Below, one piece after another: positions 1 to 7,319 of a stretch of DNA of 10,263 bases. This stretch comes from Bacillota bacterium (lineage in GTDB: Bacteria > Bacillota > Clostridia > Christensenellales > CAG-138): positions 1 to 10,263 of the forward strand of contig JAEZLG010000118.1 in the NCBI GenBank assembly GCA_023435855.1, given 5' to 3'. A program made the translations under genes and the position numbers. Every line of letters begins with the position of its first letter. Within the stretch, counting starts at the first letter, position 1. The notes under the pieces are model-generated. The model saw nothing but the letters and a program-made list of their open reading frames with translations, did no database searches and had not been told where the DNA came from.

Positions 1-1125
1 GTTATAAAGTTCTACCCATGCACCGCGGTCTCCGTCCTCATCAGCAAGGTCATAGCGGTTGCCTATGAGCACCTCGTTTATACGGACGGGGTCTATCTCT
101 GTCATATCGGAAAATTCAAGGCTCTCAAAACGCACAGATGCGTTTTCTGCCAAGGGAGTGGGGAAGGCGGTGAATTTGCCGTCTTCGGTCACGCTTACGC
201 CCTCGGGCATGTCTTGTCCCCAACTAAGCCTTGCGCATTCCGTCAGCAGGTTATCGTACAGAATAAGATATGTGTCATCGGTGCCGAGCTTAAAAGGTGC
301 ACAAATTTCGCCGCCGCCCATAACGCGCTCTTTGCCCGTGAAGAAGATGAGCGCATACTGGCCGGGCTGGAGTATTTCCCCTTCAATCTGCCACTTCTGA
401 GGGTTTGTTTCGTCGTCGGTTAGATAATAGGAGGAAAGAAACAGCGGGGAGGAGGAGCTATTATAAAGCTCCGCATATGGATAAAAGCCGCCGTCGGAGG
501 AAGAAATACTCTCATTTTTAGGGAGTACCTCACTGAGCCTTAAATCATCCGGCCCCGCGCTGTAGATAAGATCTTCAAGCGAGTCGAAAATAGGCTGGTT
601 GTTCTTTACTCCGGGTGTGGGAGCTGCGCAATATCCGTAGCTGAAATCATCTTTCATTACATAGGAAACATCGCTCTTGAGCTCGGGGAGCGTTAGCTGC
701 TGCAGTAAATTATAATACTCATCGCTCAAAAAAAGCGTTTCGCCGGCTTTTGATAAACCAAAGCTTGTGCAAAGCGGTTCATCTTGTCCGGAGGCAACGT
801 TGTCACAATATATAATTAGATATCCTCCCGCCGGTATCGTAACATCGGGGAACACCCATTTATGCGGTTCACGGAGATTGTCGCTAAAGCCATAGCCTTT
901 TAAAGAAATATCTCGGTTGGACGCATTGTAAAGTTCAACCCAGTCCGGCGTGCCGAGGTTTTCGTGTACGAGACTTCGCACATTTGATGAAACCGCTTCG
1001 CTGATGAAGATGGGCGAATTAGCCTCTGGGCTTAGCTGAATGCTGCCGCAGGAGGCAAATATAGCTGTAACAAGAGCCGCACATAGAATAAGAGCGGCAG
1101 TTTTAAAGCGAATCATGGTTTTCAT
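1..1125 (-). CDS. Lamin-tail-domain (LTD) repeat lipoprotein, C-terminus beyond window edge
   Basis: I translated the minus strand by hand; the frame is open for all 375 visible codons and runs off the left edge. Residues 1-26 form a lipoprotein-type signal: a basic start (MKTMIRFK), a hydrophobic core, then IFASC with Cys26 as the likely lipidated residue. Phe at -3 is not a classical lipobox residue. Three lamin-tail-like units follow at about 38-177, 194-327 and 347 onward, each carrying a W/YxELYN core (DWVELYNAS, PYAELYNSS, AWVELYN). The first two also have a turn before an aromatic strand (IPAGGYLIIY, LQPGQYALIF). LTDs are immunoglobulin-like beta domains found in surface and exported bacterial proteins; ligand unknown. 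In-frame ATGs lie at 1134, 1125 and 1116. I chose 1125 because 1134 overlaps a TATAAT box; none has a clear Shine-Dalgarno sequence. It is divergent from the response regulator at 1289. Confidence 0.85.
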   Translation of the reverse strand, partial: MKTMIRFKTAALILCAALVTAIFASCGSIQLSPEANSPIFISEAVSSNVRSLVHENLGTPDWVELYNASNRDISLKGYGFSDNLREPHKWVFPDVTIPAGGYLIIYCDNVASGQDEPLCTSFGLSKAGETLFLSDEYYNLLQQLTLPELKSDVSYVMKDDFSYGYCAAPTPGVKNNQPIFDSLEDLIYSAGPDDLRLSEVLPKNESISSSDGGFYPYAELYNSSSSPLFLSSYYLTDDETNPQKWQIEGEILQPGQYALIFFTGKERVMGGGEICAPFKLGTDDTYLILYDNLLTECARLSWGQDMPEGVSVTEDGKFTAFPTPLAENASVRFESLEFSDMTEIDPVRINEVLIGNRYDLADEDGDRGAWVELYN

Positions 1126-1132
1126 GAAAATC

Positions 1133-1141
1133 ATTATAACA
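1133..1141 (-). promoter_or_regulatory. Extended -10 promoter of the LTD lipoprotein gene
   Basis: The minus strand reads TGTTATAAT, a perfect TGnTATAAT extended -10 element. The -35 region is weak: TTTCAA with a 16-bp spacer is the best candidate. Transcription would begin near 1126, almost at the ATG of 1125, which suggests a leaderless or very short-leader message and fits the absence of a ribosome binding site. Confidence 0.5.
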
Positions 1142-1185
1142 CAAATACCCGTACTTGAAAGTCTGAGAAATGTGACAGGATGAAG

Positions 1186-1214
1186 ATTATGTCGTAAATT
1201 CGTACAATTATGAC
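1186..1214. promoter_or_regulatory. Possible operator: repeated ATTATG(T/A)C elements in the divergent promoter region
   Basis: ATTATGTC at 1186-1193 recurs as ATTATGAC at 1207-1214, a 21-bp period or two helical turns. The same stretch (1191-1214) is an imperfect palindrome beginning GTCGTAA and ending TTATGAC. It sits just upstream of the -35 box of the response regulator promoter and about 50 bp from the divergent lipoprotein promoter. OmpR-family regulators bind direct repeats and often autoregulate, so this is a candidate site for one of the two regulators encoded here; that is inference. Confidence 0.3.
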
Positions 1215-1230
1215 AAGACCAGGTTCTGCC

Positions 1231-1259
1231 TTGCCTTGTGAAAACAGGAATATTATAAT
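1231..1259 (+). promoter_or_regulatory. Sigma-A-type promoter for two-component system 1
   Basis: TTGCCT (1231-1236, 4 of 6 to the -35 consensus) is followed after exactly 17 bp by a perfect TATAAT (1254-1259). The predicted start near 1266 leaves a leader of about 23 nt containing the GAGGTGA ribosome binding site at 1276-1282. Confidence 0.65.
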
Positions 1260-1288
1260 GAACGTAAGAATAAATGAGGTGAAATTTC

Positions 1289-1981
1289 ATGTCCGCCAAG
1301 CAAAAAATTCTCATTTGTGACGATCAACCCATTATTCATGAAACACTCGGTGTCTATTTGGATAATGAGGGCTTCTCCTATATTTCAGCGATGGACGGGC
1401 AGACTGCGCTCGATATGACGGAGGCTCAAAAACCTGACCTCCTTATTTTGGATCTTATGATGCCCGTAAAAAACGGTATTGAGGTATGCCGCGAACTTAG
1501 GTCGAAAAGCCGCATCCCCATAATTATGCTTACCGCTAAGGGTGAGGAGATCGACCGTGTTTTAGGCCTCGAGCTTGGCGCGGATGATTACATCGTAAAG
1601 CCGTTTTCAGCACGTGAGGTTGTGGCGCGGGTTAAAGCTGTCTTAAGGCGTATCAACGCAGCGAACCGGGAGCCTGAAAAGCTTATACGCTATGACAGGC
1701 TTGAGGTTAACATAGCAAGCTATGAGGTAAAGGTTGATGGCATTGCCATCCCGTTTACGCCTAAGGAGGTTGAAATATTACATCTTCTTGCGTCGCACCC
1801 GGGGCGCGTGTTTGAACGCGAGCAGATACTTTCCCTCGTATGGGGATATGATTATTTCGGCGATACACGGGCAGTCGATACACAGATTAAGCGTATCCGA
1901 CAAAAACTCCCCGAGGAGGGGATGAGCTGGCACCTCAAGACCGTTTACGGCGTCGGCTATAAATTTGAGGTGCAGGCATGA
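1289..1981 (+). CDS. OmpR/PhoB-family response regulator (system 1)
   Basis: This 230-residue protein has a receiver domain at about 5-120 and a winged-helix DNA-binding domain at about 133-229. Receiver landmarks are present: acidic pair Asp11/Asp12, phospho-acceptor Asp55 (LILDLMMP), Thr82 (MLTAK) and Lys104 (VKPF). The C-terminal domain has the OmpR-type signatures FTPKEVEIL, RVFEREQIL and YGVGYKFEV. It should be a cytoplasmic transcription factor phosphorylated by the adjacent kinase. The start is supported by GAGGTGA six bases upstream and by a promoter at 1231-1259. Its stop overlaps the kinase start by 4 bases (ATGA), so the pair is translationally coupled. It is strikingly similar to the regulator at 3814-4500, sharing PIIMLTAKGEEIDR and LGLELGADDYIVKPFS. 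It resembles PhoP/WalR-type regulators, but no target genes identify its regulon. Confidence 0.95.
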   Translation: MSAKQKILICDDQPIIHETLGVYLDNEGFSYISAMDGQTALDMTEAQKPDLLILDLMMPVKNGIEVCRELRSKSRIPIIMLTAKGEEIDRVLGLELGADDYIVKPFSAREVVARVKAVLRRINAANREPEKLIRYDRLEVNIASYEVKVDGIAIPFTPKEVEILHLLASHPGRVFEREQILSLVWGYDYFGDTRAVDTQIKRIRQKLPEEGMSWHLKTVYGVGYKFEVQA

Positions 1982-3717
1982 AGAAAACCATACTCTTTAA
2001 AATACTCGGACTTGTTTTGTTATCGGTCATATTGAGCGCCGCGCTTACGGCGCTCGTTTTCAGCTATTCCGGAAGAATGGTGTTTTCCTCCATCAAGGCG
2101 CAGGAACTTGCACCGCGCGCCGCTTACATAGCGGATATTACATCAGGGTATCTGCAAGGCTACATAGGTCCGGTTGAATTTAAGCGCACCATTGAAACAG
2201 AATACGCAATTTGGGATGCTGCGCTCTACATCTACAGCGCGGACGGAGAATCTGTTGCGCGACCCGTTGGCCCGATGGGCGAAACGGCACAGACACTTTT
2301 AGATAACGGCTATGTTGCTCAGGTGCTCGCCGGGGAGAAGCTATATTATCCGGACACCGCCAAAAAAGAAGGCGTGGTAATCGGCCAGCCGGTCATAAGT
2401 GATTTTGGTTATACAATCGGCGCGGTATTCCTTGTGAAGCCACTTAAAGAGGTTAACGCTGCACTTAACGGGCTTACCATAGCGCTTGTTGCGAGTATGG
2501 TGATATCGCTTGTGTTGATGTTGCTGCCCGCCTTCTTCGCCTCTCGCGGACTCACGAAACCTTTAAGGCAGATGAACAGCGCAGCGCAAGCCATGTCGCA
2601 GGGTGATTTCTCCGTTCGCGCCTACGAGGGCGGCAAAGATGAAGTATCTCAGCTCGGCCGCTCACTCAACCTTCTTTCTTTTGCACTTTCAAAAACCATA
2701 AGCGAGCTTACGTTTGAAAGAAATCGTTTACGCGCAGTGCTTGACGGGCTTCGCGAGGGGATCGTGGCCATTAATGCGCAAAAGGAGCTTACGCATTGCA
2801 ACCCCTCAGCCGTAAAGCTTCTCGGCGGCGGGTCTGAGATGCACTGTGAAGAGATCTTGGAATTTAAAGCTGTGCTCGACTTGCTTTCCGAAACAGTTGC
2901 TTCGGGCACGTCCCAAGTGCAGGAGTTGAAACGAAACGGCGTTGTACTCCATGTGACAACGACCGCACTTCTTCATGAGAGCGGTGCATCGGAAGGTGCT
3001 GTGGCGTTATTACAAGATGTGACGGAGTCGGAACGTCTCGAGCAGACGCGCCGCGATTACGTGGCAAACGTATCCCACGAGCTTCGCACGCCCATCGCTT
3101 CCATACGAAGCCTTGCGGACGCTTTAAATGACGGACTCATAAAAAAGCAAGAAGACAAACAGAGGTACTATGGGTATATTTTGAAGGAATCGCTAAGGCT
3201 GTCGCGGCTTATTGACGATCTGCTGGAGCTTTCGCGACTGCAATCGGGTGCTGTGGCGGTCACCAAGCAGAAATTCGACCTAAAAGAGCTCCTATACGAT
3301 TTGGCGGATCGCTATAGGAATGCAACTGAGGAAAAGGGATTATCAATTCAACTCGATTTAGGGGAGGAAGAACTTTACGCATACAGCAATCCCGACCGTG
3401 CGGAGCAGGTGCTCATTGTGCTGCTTGACAATGCCGTCAAGCATACGTTCTCGGAAGGCGAAATAAAGCTTAGCGCGCATGTAGAAGGGGATAAGTACCA
3501 TGTATGTGTCAAAAACCCCGGCAGCATCAACGAAGAGGATGCGGAGCACCTGTTTGAGCGCTTTTTTAAGATTGATAAGTCTCATTCCGGTAGCGGCACG
3601 GGATTAGGACTGGCAATTGCGAAAGAAGTGCTCACTCTCTTAGGAGAAATGATTTCCGTAAAGGCAGAAAACGGTAAAATTGCATTCAGTTTTACGCTTG
3701 ACCGTTATGTAAAGTGA
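1978..3717 (+). CDS. Membrane sensor histidine kinase, PhoR-like (system 1)
   Basis: This 579-residue kinase has a first membrane segment at about 7-29, an external sensor region at about 30-163 (single-Cache/PAS-like by eye), a second membrane segment at about 165-187, a HAMP linker at about 188-242 and a cytoplasmic PAS-like region at about 247-350. A HisKA domain follows with His367 in VSHELRTP, then an HATPase domain with N-box Asn485 (LLDNAVKHT) and G2 box GSGTGLGLAIA at 538-548. The G1 box is unusual: the normal DxGxG is replaced by NPGS with Asn513. Similar Asn variants occur in some Firmicute kinases of the VanS type, so activity is still likely. The start overlaps the regulator stop by 4 bases and GAGGTG lies 5 bases upstream. 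The signal sensed is unknown. It ends shortly after the ATPase domain, without the tail seen in its paralogue at 4501-6435. Confidence 0.94.
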   Translation: MKKTILFKILGLVLLSVILSAALTALVFSYSGRMVFSSIKAQELAPRAAYIADITSGYLQGYIGPVEFKRTIETEYAIWDAALYIYSADGESVARPVGPMGETAQTLLDNGYVAQVLAGEKLYYPDTAKKEGVVIGQPVISDFGYTIGAVFLVKPLKEVNAALNGLTIALVASMVISLVLMLLPAFFASRGLTKPLRQMNSAAQAMSQGDFSVRAYEGGKDEVSQLGRSLNLLSFALSKTISELTFERNRLRAVLDGLREGIVAINAQKELTHCNPSAVKLLGGGSEMHCEEILEFKAVLDLLSETVASGTSQVQELKRNGVVLHVTTTALLHESGASEGAVALLQDVTESERLEQTRRDYVANVSHELRTPIASIRSLADALNDGLIKKQEDKQRYYGYILKESLRLSRLIDDLLELSRLQSGAVAVTKQKFDLKELLYDLADRYRNATEEKGLSIQLDLGEEELYAYSNPDRAEQVLIVLLDNAVKHTFSEGEIKLSAHVEGDKYHVCVKNPGSINEEDAEHLFERFFKIDKSHSGSGTGLGLAIAKEVLTLLGEMISVKAENGKIAFSFTLDRYVK

Positions 3718-3745
3718 CCGTTTTGTGGCAAATTTTCAAAAAAGC

Positions 3746-3773
3746 GCGGCGCATTATTTTTACAATGCGCCGC
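3746..3773. promoter_or_regulatory. Perfect 10-bp inverted repeat between the two systems (operator or terminator-like hairpin)
   Basis: The arms GCGGCGCATT (3746-3755) and AATGCGCCGC (3764-3773) are exact reverse complements separated by 8 bases. On the plus strand no T-run follows, so it would be a poor rho-independent terminator for the upstream kinase. On the minus strand the hairpin is followed by GCTTTTTT and would look like a terminator, yet no minus-strand gene lies there. The -35-like TTTACA straddles the loop and right arm, and the right arm fills the spacer of the next promoter, so the repeat may be an operator or may attenuate read-through. Confidence 0.6.
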
Positions 3774-3785
3774 TTGTGCTATAAT
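3759..3785 (+). promoter_or_regulatory. Extended -10 promoter for two-component system 2
   Basis: TGCTATAAT (3777-3785) is a perfect TGnTATAAT extended -10 element. TTTACA (3759-3764) matches the -35 consensus at 5 of 6 positions, but the spacer is only 15 bp. The -10 covers the ATG at 3784, which argues that this ATG is not the translation start of the downstream regulator. Confidence 0.5.
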
Positions 3786-3813
3786 GAAAGTAATAATTTG
3801 GGGGTGTATATCG

Positions 3814-4500
3814 ATGAGCGCACATAAAATACTCGTTGCGGACGACGATAAAATCGTACACGAATCGCTCGGCATCTATTTAAAAGCCGAAGGCTATGAC
3901 GTGGTAGATGTTTATGACGGAAAATCCGCGGTGGAAGCCCTCGACCCTGAGATTGCGCTTTGCGTGCTCGATATCATGATGCCGGCTATGTCGGGTATTG
4001 AGGTGTGCAAGGAGATACGCAAAACTTCGCGTGTGCCGATTATCATGCTTACCGCCAAAGGCGAGGAGATTGACCGCATTTTAGGCCTAGAGCTCGGTGC
4101 TGACGATTACATCGTAAAGCCGTTCAGCCCGCGTGAGGTCGTCGCACGTATCAAAGCGGTCCTTAGGCGCACCACCGAACAGCAGCATTCCGATGATGAA
4201 GGTGTTGTGGTGCATGAAAGCCTTGTAATCGATATCAAAAGCTATACGGTCACACTCAAAGGCCAACCTGTCATTTGCACACCAAAGGAGATTGAGATAC
4301 TCCACATGCTTGCGTCCAACCCCGGGCAGGTGTTTACAAGAGAGCAACTTCTTAACAGGGTTTGGGGCTACGATTTTGCGGGCGAAACCCGCACGGTGGA
4401 TACACATATTAAGCGCATCCGCGCCAAGCTCGATAATACGGGGCTAAACTGGAGCATCAAGACCATCTACGGAGTGGGTTATAAATTTGAGGTTGAGTAA
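3814..4500 (+). CDS. OmpR/PhoB-family response regulator (system 2)
   Basis: This 228-residue protein has a receiver domain at about 4-118 and a winged-helix output domain at about 131-227. The acidic cluster Asp10-Asp12, phospho-acceptor Asp53 (VLDIMMP), Thr80 and Lys102 are all present. The frame is open to an ATG at 3784, but that codon lies inside the TATAAT box and would add ten unfamiliar residues. The ATG at 3814 gives MSAHKILVADDD, matching the paralogue's MSAKQKILICDD, and has GGGGGTG seven bases upstream. The recognition region (TREQLLNRVWGYDF, TVDTHIKRIRAKL) is close to that of the first regulator (EREQILSLVWGYDY, AVDTQIKRIRQKL), so the two may bind related sites. The stop codon directly abuts the kinase ATG. 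Confidence 0.95.
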   Translation: MSAHKILVADDDKIVHESLGIYLKAEGYDVVDVYDGKSAVEALDPEIALCVLDIMMPAMSGIEVCKEIRKTSRVPIIMLTAKGEEIDRILGLELGADDYIVKPFSPREVVARIKAVLRRTTEQQHSDDEGVVVHESLVIDIKSYTVTLKGQPVICTPKEIEILHMLASNPGQVFTREQLLNRVWGYDFAGETRTVDTHIKRIRAKLDNTGLNWSIKTIYGVGYKFEVE

Positions 4501-6435
4501 ATGAGGAGCGTTTTCTTTCGGCGCTTGCTCGTTGCGTTAGTGATAGCCATGCTGCTTGCCTGCGCGTTTTTAGTGGCTGGCTATCTTTATTTGAGCAGGG
4601 ATACCTATACAGATATTCGACTTCAGGAAATGCACTCCGAGGCGAACGCCATTACGGAGCTGATTATAGAGCGCCAAAATGGAGAAATCAGCAATGCGGC
4701 GTTTGACCGGCTCTATCATGCGCTCCTCTCGGATACGAGCTTGGGCGTAATTTTGATTGATCCAAACGGCAACCCCATATCGCGCGGTTACCGCATGTTC
4801 CGCTTAAACGCGGCGGATGCGGCTGTTGCCTTTCAGACACAAATAAATAAACTTCTCCTCGGCGGTTCAGTGAGCGAAAGCAATTCCGATATAGATGGTC
4901 TGGGACGTGTTGTAATCGTCGGGGAGCCTCTTAACGGTGAACAGGGCGGTATTTCCGGTGTGCTTATCGTAAAGTCCCGCGCGGATATCATTGCGGCTTC
5001 TGAGCGTAAAAACTCTTCTCTGTTTCTTGCTATAACGCTCGTAGTACCTGTATCGATGCTTCTTGTAACACTTCGCATTCGACGAATCACAGGCCCTCTG
5101 CACGAAATGAGTGAGGTTGCCATCCAAATGGCCAAAGGCAATTTCGATATCCGTGCAGATGAGAGTGAGCCGGGTGAGGTAGGTGTGCTTGCACACGCGC
5201 TTAACGATTTGTGCGAAACGCTTTCAGGCACCATCTACCAACTCTGTTCTGAAAAAGGGCAGCTTGATGAAATACTCCAAAGCCTCACCGACGGTGTTGC
5301 CGTTACGGATTCATTAGGTATGCTCACGCATTATAATATAGCGCTCATGCGCATGTTCGGCGCTGTGAAGGTAGAAAAGCGTGAGGAGCTTATTACAGAC
5401 AGCATGGTGTGGAAGTCATTTGATGAGGTGTTCCATTCCGGTACGCCGCAAACCGTAACCTATCCTATGGCGGGAGAGAGAACGATTTGGATCACCATTT
5501 CGCCCGTTATGGACGGGGAAGGGAACCGTACAGGCGTGGTGGGGCTTTTTAAGGATATGACGGAGATGGAACGGCTCGAGCAGACACGCCGCGAGTATGT
5601 AGCCAATGTTTCGCACGAACTTCGCACACCGCTGACTGCTGTAAGAGGGCTCCTGGAGCCTCTTGCCGATGGTATGGTTAAAAGCGAGGAGGATAGGCAG
5701 CGCTATTATAAAATAATGCTGCACGAGGTGATACGCCTTTCGCGCCTCATAACCGATATGCTGGAGCTTTCGAGGTTCCAATCCGGAACGGAATATATGG
5801 AGCTTTCCCGCGTTAATATAGATACACTTGTGCGAGATATAGCAGAAGGTTATGCAGGCACAGCGAGCAATAGTGGTGTTGAACTCATCGTGGATGCCGA
5901 AAACAACCCTGACGCATTGACCGATGCGGACCGTATTGAGCAGGTGCTTGTAATACTTCTTGATAACGCCATGCGTTATACGCCTAAGGGAGGCAGCATC
6001 ACAATATCTGTTCGAAACGGGAAACGATTGCTCGTTAGCGTAACCGATACGGGTTGCGGTATACCGGAGGCAGATCTGCCGCATATTTTTGAACGCTTTT
6101 ACAAGGTGGACAAGTCTCGTAACGAAGGCGGCACGGGCTTAGGTCTTTCCATCGCAAAATACATCATGGATAAGCTTGACGAAACTTTTACAGTAGACAG
6201 TGAGCTTAACAAGGGGACGCGATTCACGTTCAGCGTAAAAAAATTCGTATCAAACGCCATCCCCCTAGGGCCTGCTAGCGAGGAGCGCATCTTATATAGT
6301 TCGGGCAGCTCCAAGGAGCAAAAAACGAAAGAACCCGAGGTGGATGCACCCTATGAGGTACTCGTAGCGCCGCAAAAAAAAGAATCTCTTCAAAAAGAAC
6401 CGCAAAGACAGCCCAGAAAGCGCGAAAAAACATGA
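4501..6435 (+). CDS. Membrane sensor histidine kinase, PhoR-like, with charged C-terminal tail (system 2)
   Basis: This 644-residue kinase has a first membrane segment at about 8-31, an external region at about 32-170, a second membrane segment at about 173-195, a HAMP linker at about 195-247, a PAS-like region at about 252-360, HisKA with His372 (VSHELRTPL) and an HATPase domain. The ATP site is canonical: Asn489, G1 box DTGCG with Asp516, ERFYKVDKSR, and GGTGLGLSIA at 543-552. After the domain ends near residue 583 there is a tail of about 61 residues rich in Lys, Glu, Gln and Pro, probably disordered and absent from the system 1 kinase. The start abuts the regulator stop (TAAATG) with GAGG eight bases upstream. 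The segment around the phospho-histidine is nearly identical to that of the first kinase (RLEQTRR, then YVANVSHELRTP). The stop overlaps the radical SAM gene by 4 bases. Confidence 0.94.
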   Translation: MRSVFFRRLLVALVIAMLLACAFLVAGYLYLSRDTYTDIRLQEMHSEANAITELIIERQNGEISNAAFDRLYHALLSDTSLGVILIDPNGNPISRGYRMFRLNAADAAVAFQTQINKLLLGGSVSESNSDIDGLGRVVIVGEPLNGEQGGISGVLIVKSRADIIAASERKNSSLFLAITLVVPVSMLLVTLRIRRITGPLHEMSEVAIQMAKGNFDIRADESEPGEVGVLAHALNDLCETLSGTIYQLCSEKGQLDEILQSLTDGVAVTDSLGMLTHYNIALMRMFGAVKVEKREELITDSMVWKSFDEVFHSGTPQTVTYPMAGERTIWITISPVMDGEGNRTGVVGLFKDMTEMERLEQTRREYVANVSHELRTPLTAVRGLLEPLADGMVKSEEDRQRYYKIMLHEVIRLSRLITDMLELSRFQSGTEYMELSRVNIDTLVRDIAEGYAGTASNSGVELIVDAENNPDALTDADRIEQVLVILLDNAMRYTPKGGSITISVRNGKRLLVSVTDTGCGIPEADLPHIFERFYKVDKSRNEGGTGLGLSIAKYIMDKLDETFTVDSELNKGTRFTFSVKKFVSNAIPLGPASEERILYSSGSSKEQKTKEPEVDAPYEVLVAPQKKESLQKEPQRQPRKREKT

Positions 6436-7319
6436 GCGGCTGCCGGATTTGCCCACGTGAATGCGGTGCTGAGCGCTCCTTAGATGTAGGGCAATGCGGC
6501 GTGCACGGAGTGCCGCGAGTTGCGCGCGCGATGCTCCACATGTGGGAGGAACCCTGCATAAGCGGCTCACGAGGCTCGGGCGCTATCTTTTTTAGCGGCT
6601 GTAACCTTAGCTGCGTGTTTTGCCAGAATTACGACATCAGCCAATCCCTCTTCGGTACGGAAACGGATGAAGAACGCCTTTCCCATATTATGCTTTCCTT
6701 GCAGAATGCAGGTGCACACAACATAAACCTCGTTTCGCCAACGCCGCATGTTATTGAGATTATCAAAGCGGTAAAATGCGCTAAGGAGCAAGGGCTGACA
6801 ATTCCCATCGTGTACAATACCAATGCCTACGAAAAGGCAGAAACGCTGCATGCGCTTAAAGGAGTCGTTGACATCTACCTGCCGGATATCAAATATGTGA
6901 CACCCCTTGTTTCCGAGCGGTATTCGGGCGTATCCGATTATTTCCGATATGCATCGGAGGCGCTTAAAGTTATGTGGCAGCAGTGCGGGCAGCTGATTCT
7001 CGATGATGACGGCATCGCAAAACGAGGGATTATCGTTAGGCACCTTGTTTTGCCGGGGTCGGTGGACGAAGCTCGCCGCGTACTGGACTTTTTAAGTGAA
7101 AATTTTCCTTTGCAAATCGCTGTATCACTCATGTGCCAGTATGTGCCTATGTATAAGGCAAACTTTTCGCCGCTCAACAGAAAACTCTTGAAACGCGAAT
7201 ATAACAGAGCTGTGGAATACTGTATAGAAAAAGGCTTTACGAATGTTTTTGTACAGCATTTTTCTTCAGCGGACAATACGTTTACGCCCATCTTTGACGG
7301 CAACCTGAACGGATTATGA
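6432..7319 (+). CDS. Radical SAM protein, PflX / pyruvate formate-lyase-activating-enzyme-like (COG1313 type)
   Basis: This 295-residue protein carries the radical SAM 4Fe-4S motif CNLSCVFC (Cys57, Cys61, Cys64), which ligates the cluster that cleaves S-adenosylmethionine. The aromatic residue before the last Cys is typical. An extra N-terminal cysteine set (Cys4, Cys7, Cys11, Cys22 in CRICPREC and QCGV) is typical of the PflX-like family, as are INLVSPTPH, the DIKY segment and RHLVLPG at 203-209. The family is annotated as similar to glycyl-radical activases, but its substrate is not established and no glycyl-radical enzyme lies in this window. It starts within the kinase gene (ATGA overlap) and lacks its own obvious Shine-Dalgarno sequence, so translation is probably coupled to the kinase. 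Length is ordinary for the family. Membership is confident; the reaction is unknown. Confidence 0.9.
   Translation: MSGCRICPRECGAERSLDVGQCGVHGVPRVARAMLHMWEEPCISGSRGSGAIFFSGCNLSCVFCQNYDISQSLFGTETDEERLSHIMLSLQNAGAHNINLVSPTPHVIEIIKAVKCAKEQGLTIPIVYNTNAYEKAETLHALKGVVDIYLPDIKYVTPLVSERYSGVSDYFRYASEALKVMWQQCGQLILDDDGIAKRGIIVRHLVLPGSVDEARRVLDFLSENFPLQIAVSLMCQYVPMYKANFSPLNRKLLKREYNRAVEYCIEKGFTNVFVQHFSSADNTFTPIFDGNLNGL

Noticed and set aside
59..423. Plus-strand open frames at the left edge
   Set aside because: They lie antisense to the LTD lipoprotein, which is open over the whole region with domain-like repeats and a signal peptide; the plus-strand translations look like low-complexity shadows without a ribosome binding site.
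3784..3813. Ten-residue N-terminal extension of the second response regulator
   Set aside because: The upstream ATG is part of the TATAAT box and lacks a ribosome binding site; the ATG at 3814 aligns with the paralogue and has GGGGGTG at good spacing.
5416..6084. Long minus-strand frame (222 codons) inside the second kinase
   Set aside because: It is antisense to the conserved HisKA and ATPase motifs; the translation is rich in His, Arg and Cys as expected from a shadow frame, and has no recognisable domain.
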